This document shows positions 24,714 through 32,202 of a DNA stretch of 64,000 bases, one piece after another (positions within the stretch are counted from its first letter, which is position 1; the number at the start of each line of letters is the position of its first letter). The position numbers and the translations under genes are program-made. The DNA comes from an uncultured Ruminococcus sp. Its GTDB lineage: Bacteria; Bacillota; Clostridia; Oscillospirales; Ruminococcaceae. The DNA lies in the NCBI GenBank assembly GCA_945868475.1, contig CAMBLM010000003.1, positions 124,001-188,000 of the forward strand, written 5' to 3'. The notes beneath the pieces were generated by a model. It did not search any database, had not been told where the DNA came from, and saw nothing but the letters and a program-made list of their open reading frames with translations.

Positions 24714-25889
24714 TTACTCCCAGTTCATGGATTCCTTGATCTTTTCAACAAGCTTGTCGGAAGCCTTTTCGTGGGTCTTTTCGCTTGGGTGCCAGTCAGC
24801 GGCAATGCCGTCCTCGTTCATATTCTGCTGGTCGAACATGAGCCAGTCAACGTTCGTATCGCCCGTTTCCTCGCTGTAATCGCGGAGAGCAAGCTCTACA
24901 TACGGGTAGAGGTTCTGTCCCATGATGCCGAGTGTGCCGATGATCTTTGCGTTCGGATTATTCTCGCGGATAGTTTTTACAAATTCAACATAGTGCGATC
25001 TGTAATCCTCGCATTTTTCTTCCTGATTCTTGCAGTAGCTGTCGTCGTTCGTGCCGAGGTTGATAACAATTACGTCGGGTTCACGCTTGGTGAAGTCCCA
25101 GTCGAGGGCAAGCGGATCAAACTCGTCATTCTTGCTCCAGGTGTAGCCGAGGTGTGTGTAGTAAGGCGGAACAAGCTGCGTGAGAACTTTCTTTCCGTCG
25201 CCCGAATAACCCGAAATAATTCCATGACCGCTGAATGAAACGAGGCTGTAGTCAGCGTCAAGCTTTTCTGCCGTTTTATAAGCGTAAGCCTTTGTGCAGT
25301 CCTCGGTCTTTGTGGAGAAGTGGTGATCCTTGTCCTCATCGTCAACGCCGTAGCCGCAGGTGATAGAATCACCGATGAATTCGATATAGCGTGACTTGTT
25401 CTCGGCAGGCTTTTCGTCCTTGCCGTTGATGGTGATATCGCTGATAGCGTATGTAGACATAGGCGATTCGGAGAGCTTCACGATCTTGACATCGTTCTGC
25501 TGCTCGGTGTCGCTGATCTTGACGTTGATAGTTTTTGTCTTTTCATCTATCATCTCATCAGCCTTGCGTTCGCCGTTAACATATACCGCAACGCGAGCCT
25601 GATTGTCTGCCGATGCAGGGTTGCTGCTGTTTGTGTCGCCCTCGATAGTAACGGTAACTTCTGTTCCCGTGAATGTGAATTCTGCACCTGAGCCGCTCAA
25701 TGCACAGTAGATCTTTCCGTTATTATAGTATGTTCTTCCAAGCTGCTTGAAATTTTCCTCGTTGAGTTCGATCGACTTCACCGCTGCTTCCTCCTCTTTT
25801 ACTTCCTTGTTTGCCGCTGACGAATCAGCGCAGCCTGCCATTACTGACGCTATTAAAAGCGCAGGCAGTATAGCCGCTAATTTTCTCAT
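24714..25889 (-). CDS. CE2-type SGNH esterase, lipoprotein
   Basis: A 391-residue secreted esterase. A lipoprotein signal peptide ends in LIASVMAGC (Cys near residue 20). A beta-sandwich domain follows (about 40-155) and then an SGNH hydrolase with GDSIT near 171, the GTND block III motif near 280 and DWHPS near 365, giving Ser, Asn and the Asp-x-x-His dyad. This two-domain order matches carbohydrate esterase family 2, which removes acetyl groups from xylan or other glycans. I chose ATG 25889, preceded by GAAAGGA; a longer frame would overlap the deacetylase gene. It is cotranscribed with that gene, 16 bp upstream. Confidence 0.88.
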   Translation of the reverse strand: MRKLAAILPALLIASVMAGCADSSAANKEVKEEEAAVKSIELNEENFKQLGRTYYNNGKIYCALSGSGAEFTFTGTEVTVTIEGDTNSSNPASADNQARVAVYVNGERKADEMIDEKTKTINVKISDTEQQNDVKIVKLSESPMSTYAISDITINGKDEKPAENKSRYIEFIGDSITCGYGVDDEDKDHHFSTKTEDCTKAYAYKTAEKLDADYSLVSFSGHGIISGYSGDGKKVLTQLVPPYYTHLGYTWSKNDEFDPLALDWDFTKREPDVIVINLGTNDDSYCKNQEEKCEDYRSHYVEFVKTIRENNPNAKIIGTLGIMGQNLYPYVELALRDYSEETGDTNVDWLMFDQQNMNEDGIAADWHPSEKTHEKASDKLVEKIKESMNWE

Positions 25890-25905
25890 AGCTTTAAGTC
25901 CTTTC

Positions 25906-26532
25906 TTAATACTCCGTTGTCTGTGAGGTAAACGAATAAACGATGCCCTTTTTCGGCACGACCTTTGCGCGGTCAAAAAGTTCCGAAACGGTCACGAATT
26001 CATACTCCTTTTTGAGTTCGGGAATGATGATGTCGAGTGCCTCGACCGTTTGGATATTACCGCTCATATCGTGGAGAAGTATCACCGATCCGTCCTTTAT
26101 CTGACCGAGAATTTTCTCCGCGCGCTGCTGCGCCGTTACCTCGGGCAGCCAGTCCTCCGCACCGATGCCTGCGATGAATGTAAGGTCGATGTTCTCATAC
26201 ATTTTCTCGCTGACAGCGATATAAGGCGGACGGAAAAACCTCGGCTCTTTGCCTGTGATGCGCTTTATCTCGGACGAAGTGAATTCGATTTCCGCACGGA
26301 TCTCTTCAGCCGAAAGCTCGGGCATTGCCGAATGTGTCCTTGAATGGTTGTTGATCTCGCAGCCCATATCAAAAGCCTGCCTGACTACCTTTGCGGACTC
26401 TTCATTAATATTGTTTCCGACAAGAAAAAATGAAGCGATAACGCCGTGCTTTTTCAGCTTTTCAAGCACGAGCGGAGTGGTATCCGTGTTCGGACCGTCA
26501 TCAAAGGTCAGCGCGCAAAGCTTTTTTTCCAT
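25906..26532 (-). CDS. polysaccharide deacetylase (CE4, NodB domain)
   Basis: A 208-residue single-domain NodB deacetylase. Motif 1 TFDDGPN supplies the catalytic base and a metal-binding Asp, motif 2 NHSRTH the metal-binding His pair, motif 3 RFFRPPY the active-site groove, and motif 5 is ILLHD. Substrates in the family are peptidoglycan, chitin or xylan. No signal peptide is seen from the ATG at 26532, which follows GGGGGAGAG; so the enzyme is either cytoplasmic or exported by another route. It is the first gene of an operon with the CE2 esterase and has a consensus promoter. Confidence 0.9.
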   Translation of the reverse strand: MEKKLCALTFDDGPNTDTTPLVLEKLKKHGVIASFFLVGNNINEESAKVVRQAFDMGCEINNHSRTHSAMPELSAEEIRAEIEFTSSEIKRITGKEPRFFRPPYIAVSEKMYENIDLTFIAGIGAEDWLPEVTAQQRAEKILGQIKDGSVILLHDMSGNIQTVEALDIIIPELKKEYEFVTVSELFDRAKVVPKKGIVYSFTSQTTEY

Positions 26533-26605
26533 AACTCTCCCCCCTAAAATTTTTATGCCGTTGATTAAAAAAAAAGTGACAGATTTTTTTAAGCGGATAT
26601 TATTA

Positions 26606-26634
26606 ATTATAGCATTAATGCACAGTTTTGTCAA
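26606..26634 (-). promoter_or_regulatory. consensus promoter of the deacetylase-esterase operon
   Basis: On the minus strand, TTGACA (26634-26629) and TATAAT (26611-26606), 17-bp spacer: a perfect sigma-A match. It is back to back with the promoter of the arabinofuranosidase gene. Confidence 0.85.
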
Positions 26635-26670
26635 TCGGAGATTATTTCATAATTAATCCATAAATTAACC

Positions 26671-26699
26671 TTGAATTACTGCTTCAAATAGATTATAGT
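26671..26699 (+). promoter_or_regulatory. promoter of the arabinofuranosidase operon
   Basis: TTGAAT at 26671-26676 and TATAGT at 26694-26699, 17-bp spacer, 35 bp before the start codon. The 36 bp between the divergent promoters could hold a shared operator. Confidence 0.65.
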
Positions 26700-26733
26700 T
26701 GTACCAATAATTCACTTTATGGGGGAAACTTCT

Positions 26734-28212
26734 ATGAAAAAATTAACCATGACCCTTACGGGCAAAACCAAGAGCCATATCAACCGAGAAATATACGGTC
26801 ACTTTTCCGAGCATCTCGGACGCTGCATTTATAACGGCATTTACGTTGGCGAGGATTCGTCTATCCCGAACACGAACGGCGTCAGAAATGACATCATCAA
26901 AGCACTCAAAGATATAAGGATACCGGTTCTCCGCTGGCCGGGCGGCTGCTTTGCCGATGAATACCACTGGAAGGACGGCATCGGCGACAAGAGCCAGCGC
27001 AAAAAGATGATAAACACCAACTGGGGACATGTCACCGAGGACAACAGCTTCGGTACACATGAATTCATGGATCTCTGCGAAGAACTTGAATGTGAGCCTT
27101 ACGTTGCGGGAAACCTTGGCAGCGGAACGGTTCAGGAGCTTGCCGAGTGGGTTGAGTATATGACATTTGACGGCGTTTCGCCAATGGCAGAGCTTCGCCG
27201 CAAGAACGGCAGGGAAAAGCCGTGGCATCTCAAATACCTTGGCATCGGCAATGAAAACTGGGGCTGCGGCGGCTGTATGCGTCCCGAATATTATGCCGAT
27301 GAATACCGCCGTTACCAGACCTTCTGCAAGAATTACAGCGGCAATGAGCTTTACAAGGTTGCCTGCGGTCCGAACAGCAGCGACTATAACTGGACGGAAG
27401 TGCTTATGAGCCAGCTCGGTGAATGGCACACAAAAGCAATTTCCCTCCATTATTACACCGTTCCGAGCGGCGACTGGAGCAAAAAGGGCGATGCAGTTGA
27501 CTTCGACACAGAAGAATACTATAAAACGATAAATGCGACCCTCTTTATGGACGAGCTTATACGCAAGCACGATGAGATCATGACTGCGCACGACCCCGAG
27601 CATAAGATCGGACTCATCGTTGACGAGTGGGGCTGCTGGTTCGATGTTGAAAAGGGTACGAATCCGGGATTCCTCTATCAGCAGAATACAATGCGTGACG
27701 CTATCGTTGCCGCAATAAACCTCAATATTTTCAACGAGCATTCCGACCGTGTTGTTATGGCGAATATCGCGCAGGCTGTAAATGTTTTGCAGGCAGTTAT
27801 TCTTACCGAGGGCGAAAAAATGGTGCTTACGCCTACATATTATGTCTTTAAGATGTACCGTGAGCATCAGGGTGCAGAGCTTCTCGAAAGCAGCCTTGAA
27901 AACGCTCAGACGGGTATGGACGGCTGCAAAATTCCTGCTGTTTCGCACTCCGCATCGGTCAATAAGAACGGCGATGTTCTTGTTACCTTCTCGAACTGCT
28001 CACTTGACGAGGATTACGAGATCGAAATTGACGGCGCAGGCGCAAAGTCCGTTTCGGGCGAGATACTCACCGCCGAAATCCACGCTTATAACGGTTTCGA
28101 CGGCGCAGAAAACGTTGCGCCGAAGGCTTATGACGGCTTTAAGCAGGACGGCGGAAAGCTCACGGTCGTTCTTCCGAAGTGCAGCGTTGTTTCACTCACT
28201 TTGAAGAAGTAA
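26734..28212 (+). CDS. alpha-L-arabinofuranosidase, GH51
   Basis: A 492-residue retaining glycosidase of family GH51, cytoplasmic (no signal peptide), releasing arabinose from arabinoxylan or arabinan oligosaccharides. A (beta/alpha)8 barrel carries [13 protein letters not shown], the acid/base glutamate in [11 protein letters not shown] and the nucleophile glutamate in [10 protein letters not shown]; a C-terminal beta-sandwich follows, with VVSLTLKK at the very end. The ATG at 26734 has GGGGGAA before it. The neighbouring deacetylase and CE2 esterase genes are divergent, so the locus as a whole fits removal of side groups from hemicellulose. Confidence 0.95.
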   Translation: MKKLTMTLTGKTKSHINREIYGHFSEHLGRCIYNGIYVGEDSSIPNTNGVRNDIIKALKDIRIPVLRWPGGCFADEYHWKDGIGDKSQRKKMINTNWGHVTEDNSFGTHEFMDLCEELECEPYVAGNLGSGTVQELAEWVEYMTFDGVSPMAELRRKNGREKPWHLKYLGIGNENWGCGGCMRPEYYADEYRRYQTFCKNYSGNELYKVACGPNSSDYNWTEVLMSQLGEWHTKAISLHYYTVPSGDWSKKGDAVDFDTEEYYKTINATLFMDELIRKHDEIMTAHDPEHKIGLIVDEWGCWFDVEKGTNPGFLYQQNTMRDAIVAAINLNIFNEHSDRVVMANIAQAVNVLQAVILTEGEKMVLTPTYYVFKMYREHQGAELLESSLENAQTGMDGCKIPAVSHSASVNKNGDVLVTFSNCSLDEDYEIEIDGAGAKSVSGEILTAEIHAYNGFDGAENVAPKAYDGFKQDGGKLTVVLPKCSVVSLTLKK

Positions 28213-28213
28213 A

Positions 28214-28468
28214 ATGGGCAGAAAATTCTGTAAGCGCTGTCTTCTGGACGAACTCGACTATGACGAAACCTACGAAGACATAAAACGCTATATAAAAGAT
28301 TTTCCCGAGGAAAAGCGCGTTTCGGGCGAGGTCTATTCGGAAAGGCTGCGCGTATGCAAGGAGTGTGAGGAGCTTGAAAACGGGATATGCCGAAAATGCG
28401 GCTGTTTCGTGGAGCTTCGCGCGCTGAAAAAGGGAATGTACTGTGCCTCGGAAGAGAAAAAATGGTAA
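28214..28468 (+). CDS. small Cys-rich DUF6171-like protein
   Basis: An 84-residue protein with four cysteine pairs or near pairs: CKRC near the start, CKEC and CRKCGC in the middle, then a lone Cys near the end. The spacing suggests a zinc ribbon. It matches what I remember of the DUF6171 family, whose function is unknown. It starts one base after the arabinofuranosidase stop codon and overlaps nothing; the SD is within GAAGTAAAATG, which is weak, so it is probably translated by coupling. Confidence 0.7.
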   Translation: MGRKFCKRCLLDELDYDETYEDIKRYIKDFPEEKRVSGEVYSERLRVCKECEELENGICRKCGCFVELRALKKGMYCASEEKKW

Positions 28469-28482
28469 GGAGTCAATGGAAC

Positions 28483-28947
28483 TTGTCAATTGAAAATGCA
28501 AGGAAGTACCTCGAAAGCGAGGGCTTTGATACCTCAAAAATAATGGAAATGGATCATTCGTCCGCAACGGTCGGGCTTGCCGCAGAAGCTCTTGGCTGCG
28601 AGCCGGGAATGATAGCAAAATCACTCACCTTTGATGTGAAAGGCGAGCCTATAATGATAGTCACAGCAGGCGACAGGCGCATCGACAACGCAAAGTACAA
28701 GGCGTTCTTCGGTGCAAAGGCGAAAATGCTCACCCGTGAAGAGGTTTCGGAAAAGATAGGCCACGATGTTGGCGGCGTTTGCCCGTTCGGCATAAAGGAC
28801 GGAGTAAAAGTCTACCTCGATGATTCGCTGAGAGGCTACGAGTATGTTTATCCTGCCTGCGGAAGTCACAACAGCGCGATAAAGCTGTCTATCCCCGAAC
28901 TTGAAAAGCTTTCACACTTTACAGCCTGGGTAGAAGTCACTAAATAA
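28483..28947 (+). CDS. ybaK: YbaK/EbsC-family prolyl-tRNA deacylase
   Basis: A 154-residue YbaK-domain protein that trans-edits misacylated prolyl-tRNA (Cys-tRNAPro or Ala-tRNAPro). Visible features are KSLTFDVKGEPIMIVTAGDRRID, the catalytic lysine region at KSLTF, GHDVGGVCPFG and AACGSHNSAIKLS-like PACGSHNSAIKLS near the end. I chose TTG at 28483, which gives a family-like N terminus (LSIENARKYLE) and lies 10 bp after AAGGAG; an ATG at 28462 overlaps the previous gene's end. It is probably cotranscribed with the DUF6171 gene. Confidence 0.9.
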   Translation: MSIENARKYLESEGFDTSKIMEMDHSSATVGLAAEALGCEPGMIAKSLTFDVKGEPIMIVTAGDRRIDNAKYKAFFGAKAKMLTREEVSEKIGHDVGGVCPFGIKDGVKVYLDDSLRGYEYVYPACGSHNSAIKLSIPELEKLSHFTAWVEVTK

Positions 28948-28963
28948 ATTCGGAGTTAATTTA

Positions 28964-29129
28964 TACTAATACTAAACACCAATAAAACTATAGACAAAAA
29001 ATCTGCGCAAAATCCATATATCAGAGTTTTTGCTTGATTTTTTGTATAGTTTTTAATTGGTGTTTAGTATAACAGGTTTATATTGGATTTCGGCGCAGTT
29101 TTTTTCCTGTATTTTATTGGTGTTTAGTA
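28964..29129 (+). mobile_element. MITE-like element, type A, remnant split by another type A
   Basis: Starts TACTAA at 28964 and ends TTGGTGTTTAGTA at 29129; TTA on both sides (28961-28963, 29130-29132). Its left half is largely deleted: after the inner element it resumes at AACAGGTTTATATTGG. A second type A element occupies 28970-29069. Confidence 0.7.
28970..29069 (-). mobile_element. MITE-like element, type A, nested copy (100 bp)
   Basis: Near-identical to the nested copy at 16755: TACTAAACACCAATAAAACT ... TTGGTGTTTAGTA, flanked by TAA at 28967-28969 and 29070-29072. Both nested copies have the variant interior CTATAGACAAAAAATC. Confidence 0.82.
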
Positions 29130-29151
29130 TTACGTCCCGATCCGCAAAATA

Positions 29152-29192
29152 CCCCCTGTTTTTACGGTTTTTATCCGATGAAAACAGGGGGG
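29152..29192. terminator. hairpin with conserved core
   Basis: CCCCCTGTTTTTACGG pairs with CCGATGAAAACAGGGGG. Shares its core with hairpins at 1449, 10425 and 31481. Between two converging transcripts (ybaK rightwards, rlmH leftwards) it could terminate either. Confidence 0.6.
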
Positions 29193-29353
29193 ATTTGTAA
29201 ATGATTGTTGCTGAAAATTGCTTCGCAATTTGGGACAGAAACCCGTTTCTTACAATATATGTATCCATTTTGCGTCAAAATCCGCCCAATATGAAATTTG
29301 GTGTTTTGCAGTAATTTTACGGAACACAATAATTACGCATTACGAATTACGCA
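29193..29353. repeat. intergenic repeat tract
   Basis: Pieces of the GAAATTGCTTCGCAATTTGGGACAGAAACCC type, then ATTACGCATTACGAATTACGCATTA (two halves) directly at the rlmH stop codon. No reading frame is supported. Confidence 0.5.
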
Positions 29354-29842
29354 TTATTTATGATATTTTCCCCCTGCATTGATCTGAAAAGCACGGTAAA
29401 GCTGTTCAAGAAGCATTATCCGTGCAAGCTGGTGGGGAAACGTCATTTCAGACATCGAGAGCCGCAGGTCGGCAAGAGCCTTTATCTCGGGCGCAATACC
29501 GAATGAACTTCCGATGATGATATTGACCGTGCTTTTGCCATCATACGCTGACACATTCTGCAGCTTTTCCGCAAATTTTACCGATGGGAGCTGTTTACCC
29601 TCTATACACATTGCAATATTATAGCAGTTATTTCCCGAAAGTAATTGAGAAATAGACTTTCCCTCATTGGAAAGAGCCGCGGTTATCTCCTTTTCGGACG
29701 GCTCATCGGGAAGTCTGCTTTCCGCAAGCTCGATTATATTAAGCTTGCAGAAAGCCGAAAGACGCTTGCTGTATTCTGCCGAAGCTTCGCGGAGATAGCT
29801 CTCTTTGAGCTTTCCGACTGTAATTATATTAACATTTAACAT
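29354..29842 (-). CDS. rlmH: 23S rRNA (pseudouridine1915-N3)-methyltransferase RlmH
   Basis: A 162-residue SPOUT methyltransferase acting on helix 69 of 23S rRNA in the assembled 70S ribosome. Family marks are the VGKLKESYLREASAEYSKRL start, a SAM-binding knot with IIGSSFGIAPE (the usual reading is IGGSxG, so one Gly is Ser), LSMSEMTFPHQLARIML, LLEQLYRAFQI and the C-terminal YHK. The ATG at 29842 is the only good start, with GGAAGGA upstream. It stands alone between repeat clusters. Confidence 0.94.
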   Translation of the reverse strand: MLNVNIITVGKLKESYLREASAEYSKRLSAFCKLNIIELAESRLPDEPSEKEITAALSNEGKSISQLLSGNNCYNIAMCIEGKQLPSVKFAEKLQNVSAYDGKSTVNIIIGSSFGIAPEIKALADLRLSMSEMTFPHQLARIMLLEQLYRAFQINAGGKYHK

Positions 29843-29908
29843 AAGCTGTAGTCCTTCCTTATCTTTGTCAGACTATAGAATAAACCCATATTCGCGAATA
29901 TAACCTTA

Positions 29909-30024
29909 TACTGAACACCATTTAAAATTCGGAAAAATCAAGCCGATGATCTCGCAGCTGTTTTTAACAGGTTTATATTGGATTTCGGCGCAGATTTTTT
30001 CCTGTATTTTATTGGTGTTCAGTA
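29909..30024 (+). mobile_element. MITE-like element, type A (116 bp)
   Basis: TACTGAACACCATTTAAAAT ... TTGGTGTTCAGTA; TTA on both sides (29906-29908, 30025-30027). The paired changes CTGAACACC/GGTGTTCAG in both ends keep the inverted repeat intact. Confidence 0.82.
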
Positions 30025-30086
30025 TTATTTCCTCACAAAACGAGCGAATCAAAGCGGAGCGCAAATCTGCCGTGGAGCTTCTCTGC

Positions 30087-30863
30087 TTAGAATGCAATAA
30101 AGCCGCCGCTCGTTTCGACGGGCGCAACGCTCAGTATGTAATCGCTGTTGCGAACGAAGCCGTCAAGGTGGCGGACTACCGTTTCAGTGGCGATCTCGGG
30201 CGTGTTGTTATCCTGCGAAAGATGTCCGAGAATAAGCTTTGTCGTGCCGCTTTCCACAAGCTTGCGCGCAAATTCGCCACAGTCGTCATTGGAAAGATGC
30301 CCGTTTTTCGAGAAGATCCTCGTTTTAAGATAGTAGTCATACCGACCGTTGCGAAGCATTTCAACATCATAATTCGCTTCGATAAGCACAGCGTCAAGTC
30401 CGAGCAGGCTTTCCTCGATAACGGGTGAAACATATCCAAGGTCTGTGCATACCGCGCAGCGTTTTCCATCCTCAAATTCGATCTTGTAGCCGCAGGATTC
30501 CTTTGTGTCGTGCGAAGTCGGAAAGCAGGAAATTTTCATTCCGCATATTTCCTCGAAGTCTTTCATCTCGCAGCCCTCGCTGTTGATGAAGCCGTTGCCC
30601 GTGAGTATATCCAGCGTGTAAGACTGCGCATAAACGGGAACGCGGAGCTTTTTCGTCAGTACCGAAAGTCCCTTTGTATGGTCGGAGTGTTCGTGCGTGA
30701 TGAACACCGCCTTTATCGCTTCGAGCGGCAGTTCATTCACTTCAAAAGCTTTTTTCAGCCGCGAAAACGAAACGCCGTCATCTATGAGTATTCCCTGCTG
30801 TTTGTTCCCGATGTATGTAGAGTTTCCCTTGCTCGAAGAAAACAGCGGATATATCCTTGCCAA
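30087..30863 (-). CDS. YycJ-type metallo-beta-lactamase-fold hydrolase
   Basis: A 258-residue metal-dependent hydrolase of the YycJ/WalJ group. The HEHSDH motif at residues 57-62, TSHD near 115, CTDLG near 138, the GHLSNDDC and ILGHLSQDNN blocks give the metal ligands; YycJ of related bacteria is a 5'-3' exonuclease linked to DNA mismatch repair and to the WalRK region. Here it is not next to walRK. The ATG at 30863 follows GGAGGG. The feoA gene diverges from it. Confidence 0.88.
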   Translation of the reverse strand: MARIYPLFSSSKGNSTYIGNKQQGILIDDGVSFSRLKKAFEVNELPLEAIKAVFITHEHSDHTKGLSVLTKKLRVPVYAQSYTLDILTGNGFINSEGCEMKDFEEICGMKISCFPTSHDTKESCGYKIEFEDGKRCAVCTDLGYVSPVIEESLLGLDAVLIEANYDVEMLRNGRYDYYLKTRIFSKNGHLSNDDCGEFARKLVESGTTKLILGHLSQDNNTPEIATETVVRHLDGFVRNSDYILSVAPVETSGGFIAF

Positions 30864-30959
30864 TTTTTATCCCTCCGAAAATTTTGCCAAGTCCACAGCG
30901 GAAAAATAAAACGTTTCCGCAAAATATCGGGATTTGGCATAAAAATCATATCAAATGAT

Positions 30960-30988
30960 ATTATAGCACAAAATCCGCCAATTGTCAC
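30960..30988 (-). promoter_or_regulatory. promoter of the YycJ-type gene
   Basis: On the minus strand GTGACA (30988-30983) and TATAAT (30965-30960), 17-bp spacer. The divergent feoA promoter is weaker (TTGTCA at 30982, TAAAAT at 31007, 19-bp spacer) and overlaps it. Confidence 0.55.
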
Positions 30989-31067
30989 GCTTTATTTTCC
31001 GCAGCATAAAATAATAACAAGCAGGCTGACGGTCTGCCACACATATTTTTTCATAGGAGAAATCACA

Positions 31068-31304
31068 ATGAACATAGAAAGAAGTCTTTTTTCCCTTTCT
31101 GAGGGAATGTGCGCCCGTGTCACTCAGCTTCGAAATGACGGCAGTATGCGGCGGCGTTTGCAGGATCTCGGACTTATCGAGGGAACACGCGTTGAATGTT
31201 TGCAGCGAAGTCCTTCGGGCGACCCGACGGCGTATCTGATACGGGGCGCGGTCATAGCCCTGAGAGAAGAGGACAGTTCAAAAATAATGGTAAGAGCAGT
31301 TTAA
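31068..31304 (+). CDS. feoA: FeoA-domain protein
   Basis: A 78-residue SH3-like FeoA protein: SLSEGMCARVTQL, RRRLQDLGLIEGTRVECLQRSPSGDPTAYLIRG and ALREEDSSKIMV are typical. FeoA assists the ferrous iron transporter FeoB at the inner membrane. No feoB follows; the next 339 bp are repeats. The ATG at 31068 follows ATAGGAG. A longer frame from 30510 reads through the opposite gene and is not real. Confidence 0.85.
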   Translation: MNIERSLFSLSEGMCARVTQLRNDGSMRRRLQDLGLIEGTRVECLQRSPSGDPTAYLIRGAVIALREEDSSKIMVRAV

Positions 31305-31480
31305 TGTGTAATTCGTAATGCGTAATTATTTATATTCCGTTAATTTGTAACGAAAACCGTAGGGGCGGATTCCATATCCGCCCGATGCAAACCCAATATT
31401 TTAGGCAATTTCTCCGTAGGGGACTGGTCGCATTCCCGAATCGCGAAGCAATTTTTTTTGCAACAATTATTTAAAAAGAA
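31305..31480. repeat. intergenic repeat tract
   Basis: TAATGCGTAATTATTTATATTCC, then CCGTAGGGGCGGATTCCATATCCGCCC (a GGCGGAT/ATCCGCC palindrome), AACCCAATATTTTAGGCAATTTC, and GTAGGGGACTGGTCGCATTCCC. The same order of blocks recurs at 24530 (inverted), 35616 and 45960. Confidence 0.6.
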
Positions 31481-31527
31481 AACACCCATGTTTTCATCGG
31501 ATAAAAACCGTTGAAAACATGGGTGTT
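31481..31527. terminator. hairpin with conserved core
   Basis: AACACCCATGTTTTCATCGG pairs with CCGTTGAAAACATGGGTGTT around ATAAAAA. Shares core and the downstream CGTTTATCGTGAAACAC with the hairpin at 1449. It may end feoA transcription. Confidence 0.6.
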
Positions 31528-31643
31528 CGTTTATCGTGAAACACATTGCGGCGCGGACTGGAAATCCGCCCTCTGCATTTTATGGTAATTCGCGGAACAT
31601 AAATAATTACGCATTACGCATTACGCATTAAAATAATTCCGCA

Positions 31644-31910
31644 TTATATTATAAGGTAAACCGTCAGGGCAACCGCAAACAGACCCAGTGAAACCGCAAG
31701 CAGGCGCAGGGTCAGATCTGTGATGATGTGCGCTTTCGGCGGCTTTTCCTCATTCGGGGAAAGCATTGCGACCGTGCTTCGCGCTTCAAGCTCCAGCCTG
31801 CCGATAGGCTCGGTGCTTTTTTCGGGGCGGATATAAAGCACTGCCTTTTCAAAATAGTCGTTCTTCATTCCGCTTATCTCAACGATCCGCCTGTTTACGC
31901 CCTTTATCAT
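31644..31910 (-). CDS. small tail-anchored protein, unknown
   Basis: An 88-residue protein I cannot name. A basic N-terminal half (MIKGVNRRIVEI, AVLYIRPEK) precedes a single C-terminal membrane helix LLAVSLGLFAVALTVYLII, so it is likely inserted tail-first with its N terminus in the cytoplasm. The ATG at 31910 has GAGGTGAAAAAC just upstream, a good site. It lies between feoA and glgB, downstream of glgB on the same strand, with a cluster of GGTGGAAAAC repeats in its upstream region. Confidence 0.65.
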   Translation of the reverse strand: MIKGVNRRIVEISGMKNDYFEKAVLYIRPEKSTEPIGRLELEARSTVAMLSPNEEKPPKAHIITDLTLRLLAVSLGLFAVALTVYLII

Positions 31911-31934
31911 AGTTTTTCACCTCAAAATTCCGTT

Positions 31935-31973
31935 TCATGGGAAACGAACGCTTCGCTTTATCAACGTATCCCA
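31935..31973. repeat. small hairpin repeat (GGGAAACGAACGCTTCG type)
   Basis: GGGAAACGAACGCTTCGCTTTATC with AACGTATCCC nearby; the reverse complement has GATAAAGCGAAGCGTTCGTTT, closely matching a piece of the insert at 52313-52388. Confidence 0.4.
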
Positions 31974-32037
31974 AAGGTATTTTTGACGCTTGTTAAGGTC
32001 AATATACATGCTGTATTAAAAGTTTTCCTCAACATTC

Positions 32038-32140
32038 GGTGGAAAACTCGGTGGAAAATGGTGAAAACTGTTCATATACGGTGGAAAACTGGGTGGAAAG
32101 TGTGTAAAAGTGCGTAAAACCGTACCCCAAGTTTTCCACA
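32038..32140. repeat. cluster of DnaA-box-like direct repeats
   Basis: GGTGGAAAACT at 32038 and 32080, GGTGGAAAAT at 32050, GGTGAAAACT at 32060, GGTGGAAAG at 32092, and one inverted AGTTTTCCACA at 32130. Read on the minus strand these are TTTTCCACC units, one or two changes from the DnaA box TTATCCACA. They lie between glgB and the small tail-anchored gene. Confidence 0.55.
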
Positions 32141-32202
32141 TATCTGCGCATCGGTGGGAATACTGAATGTAAACTCACCTTTACGTTGAAAAAAATAACC
32201 CA

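Noticed and set aside
30510-31067. Long plus-strand reading frame merging into feoA
   Set aside because: It lies antisense to the YycJ-type gene; codon use is poor, and feoA has its own site and start at 31068.
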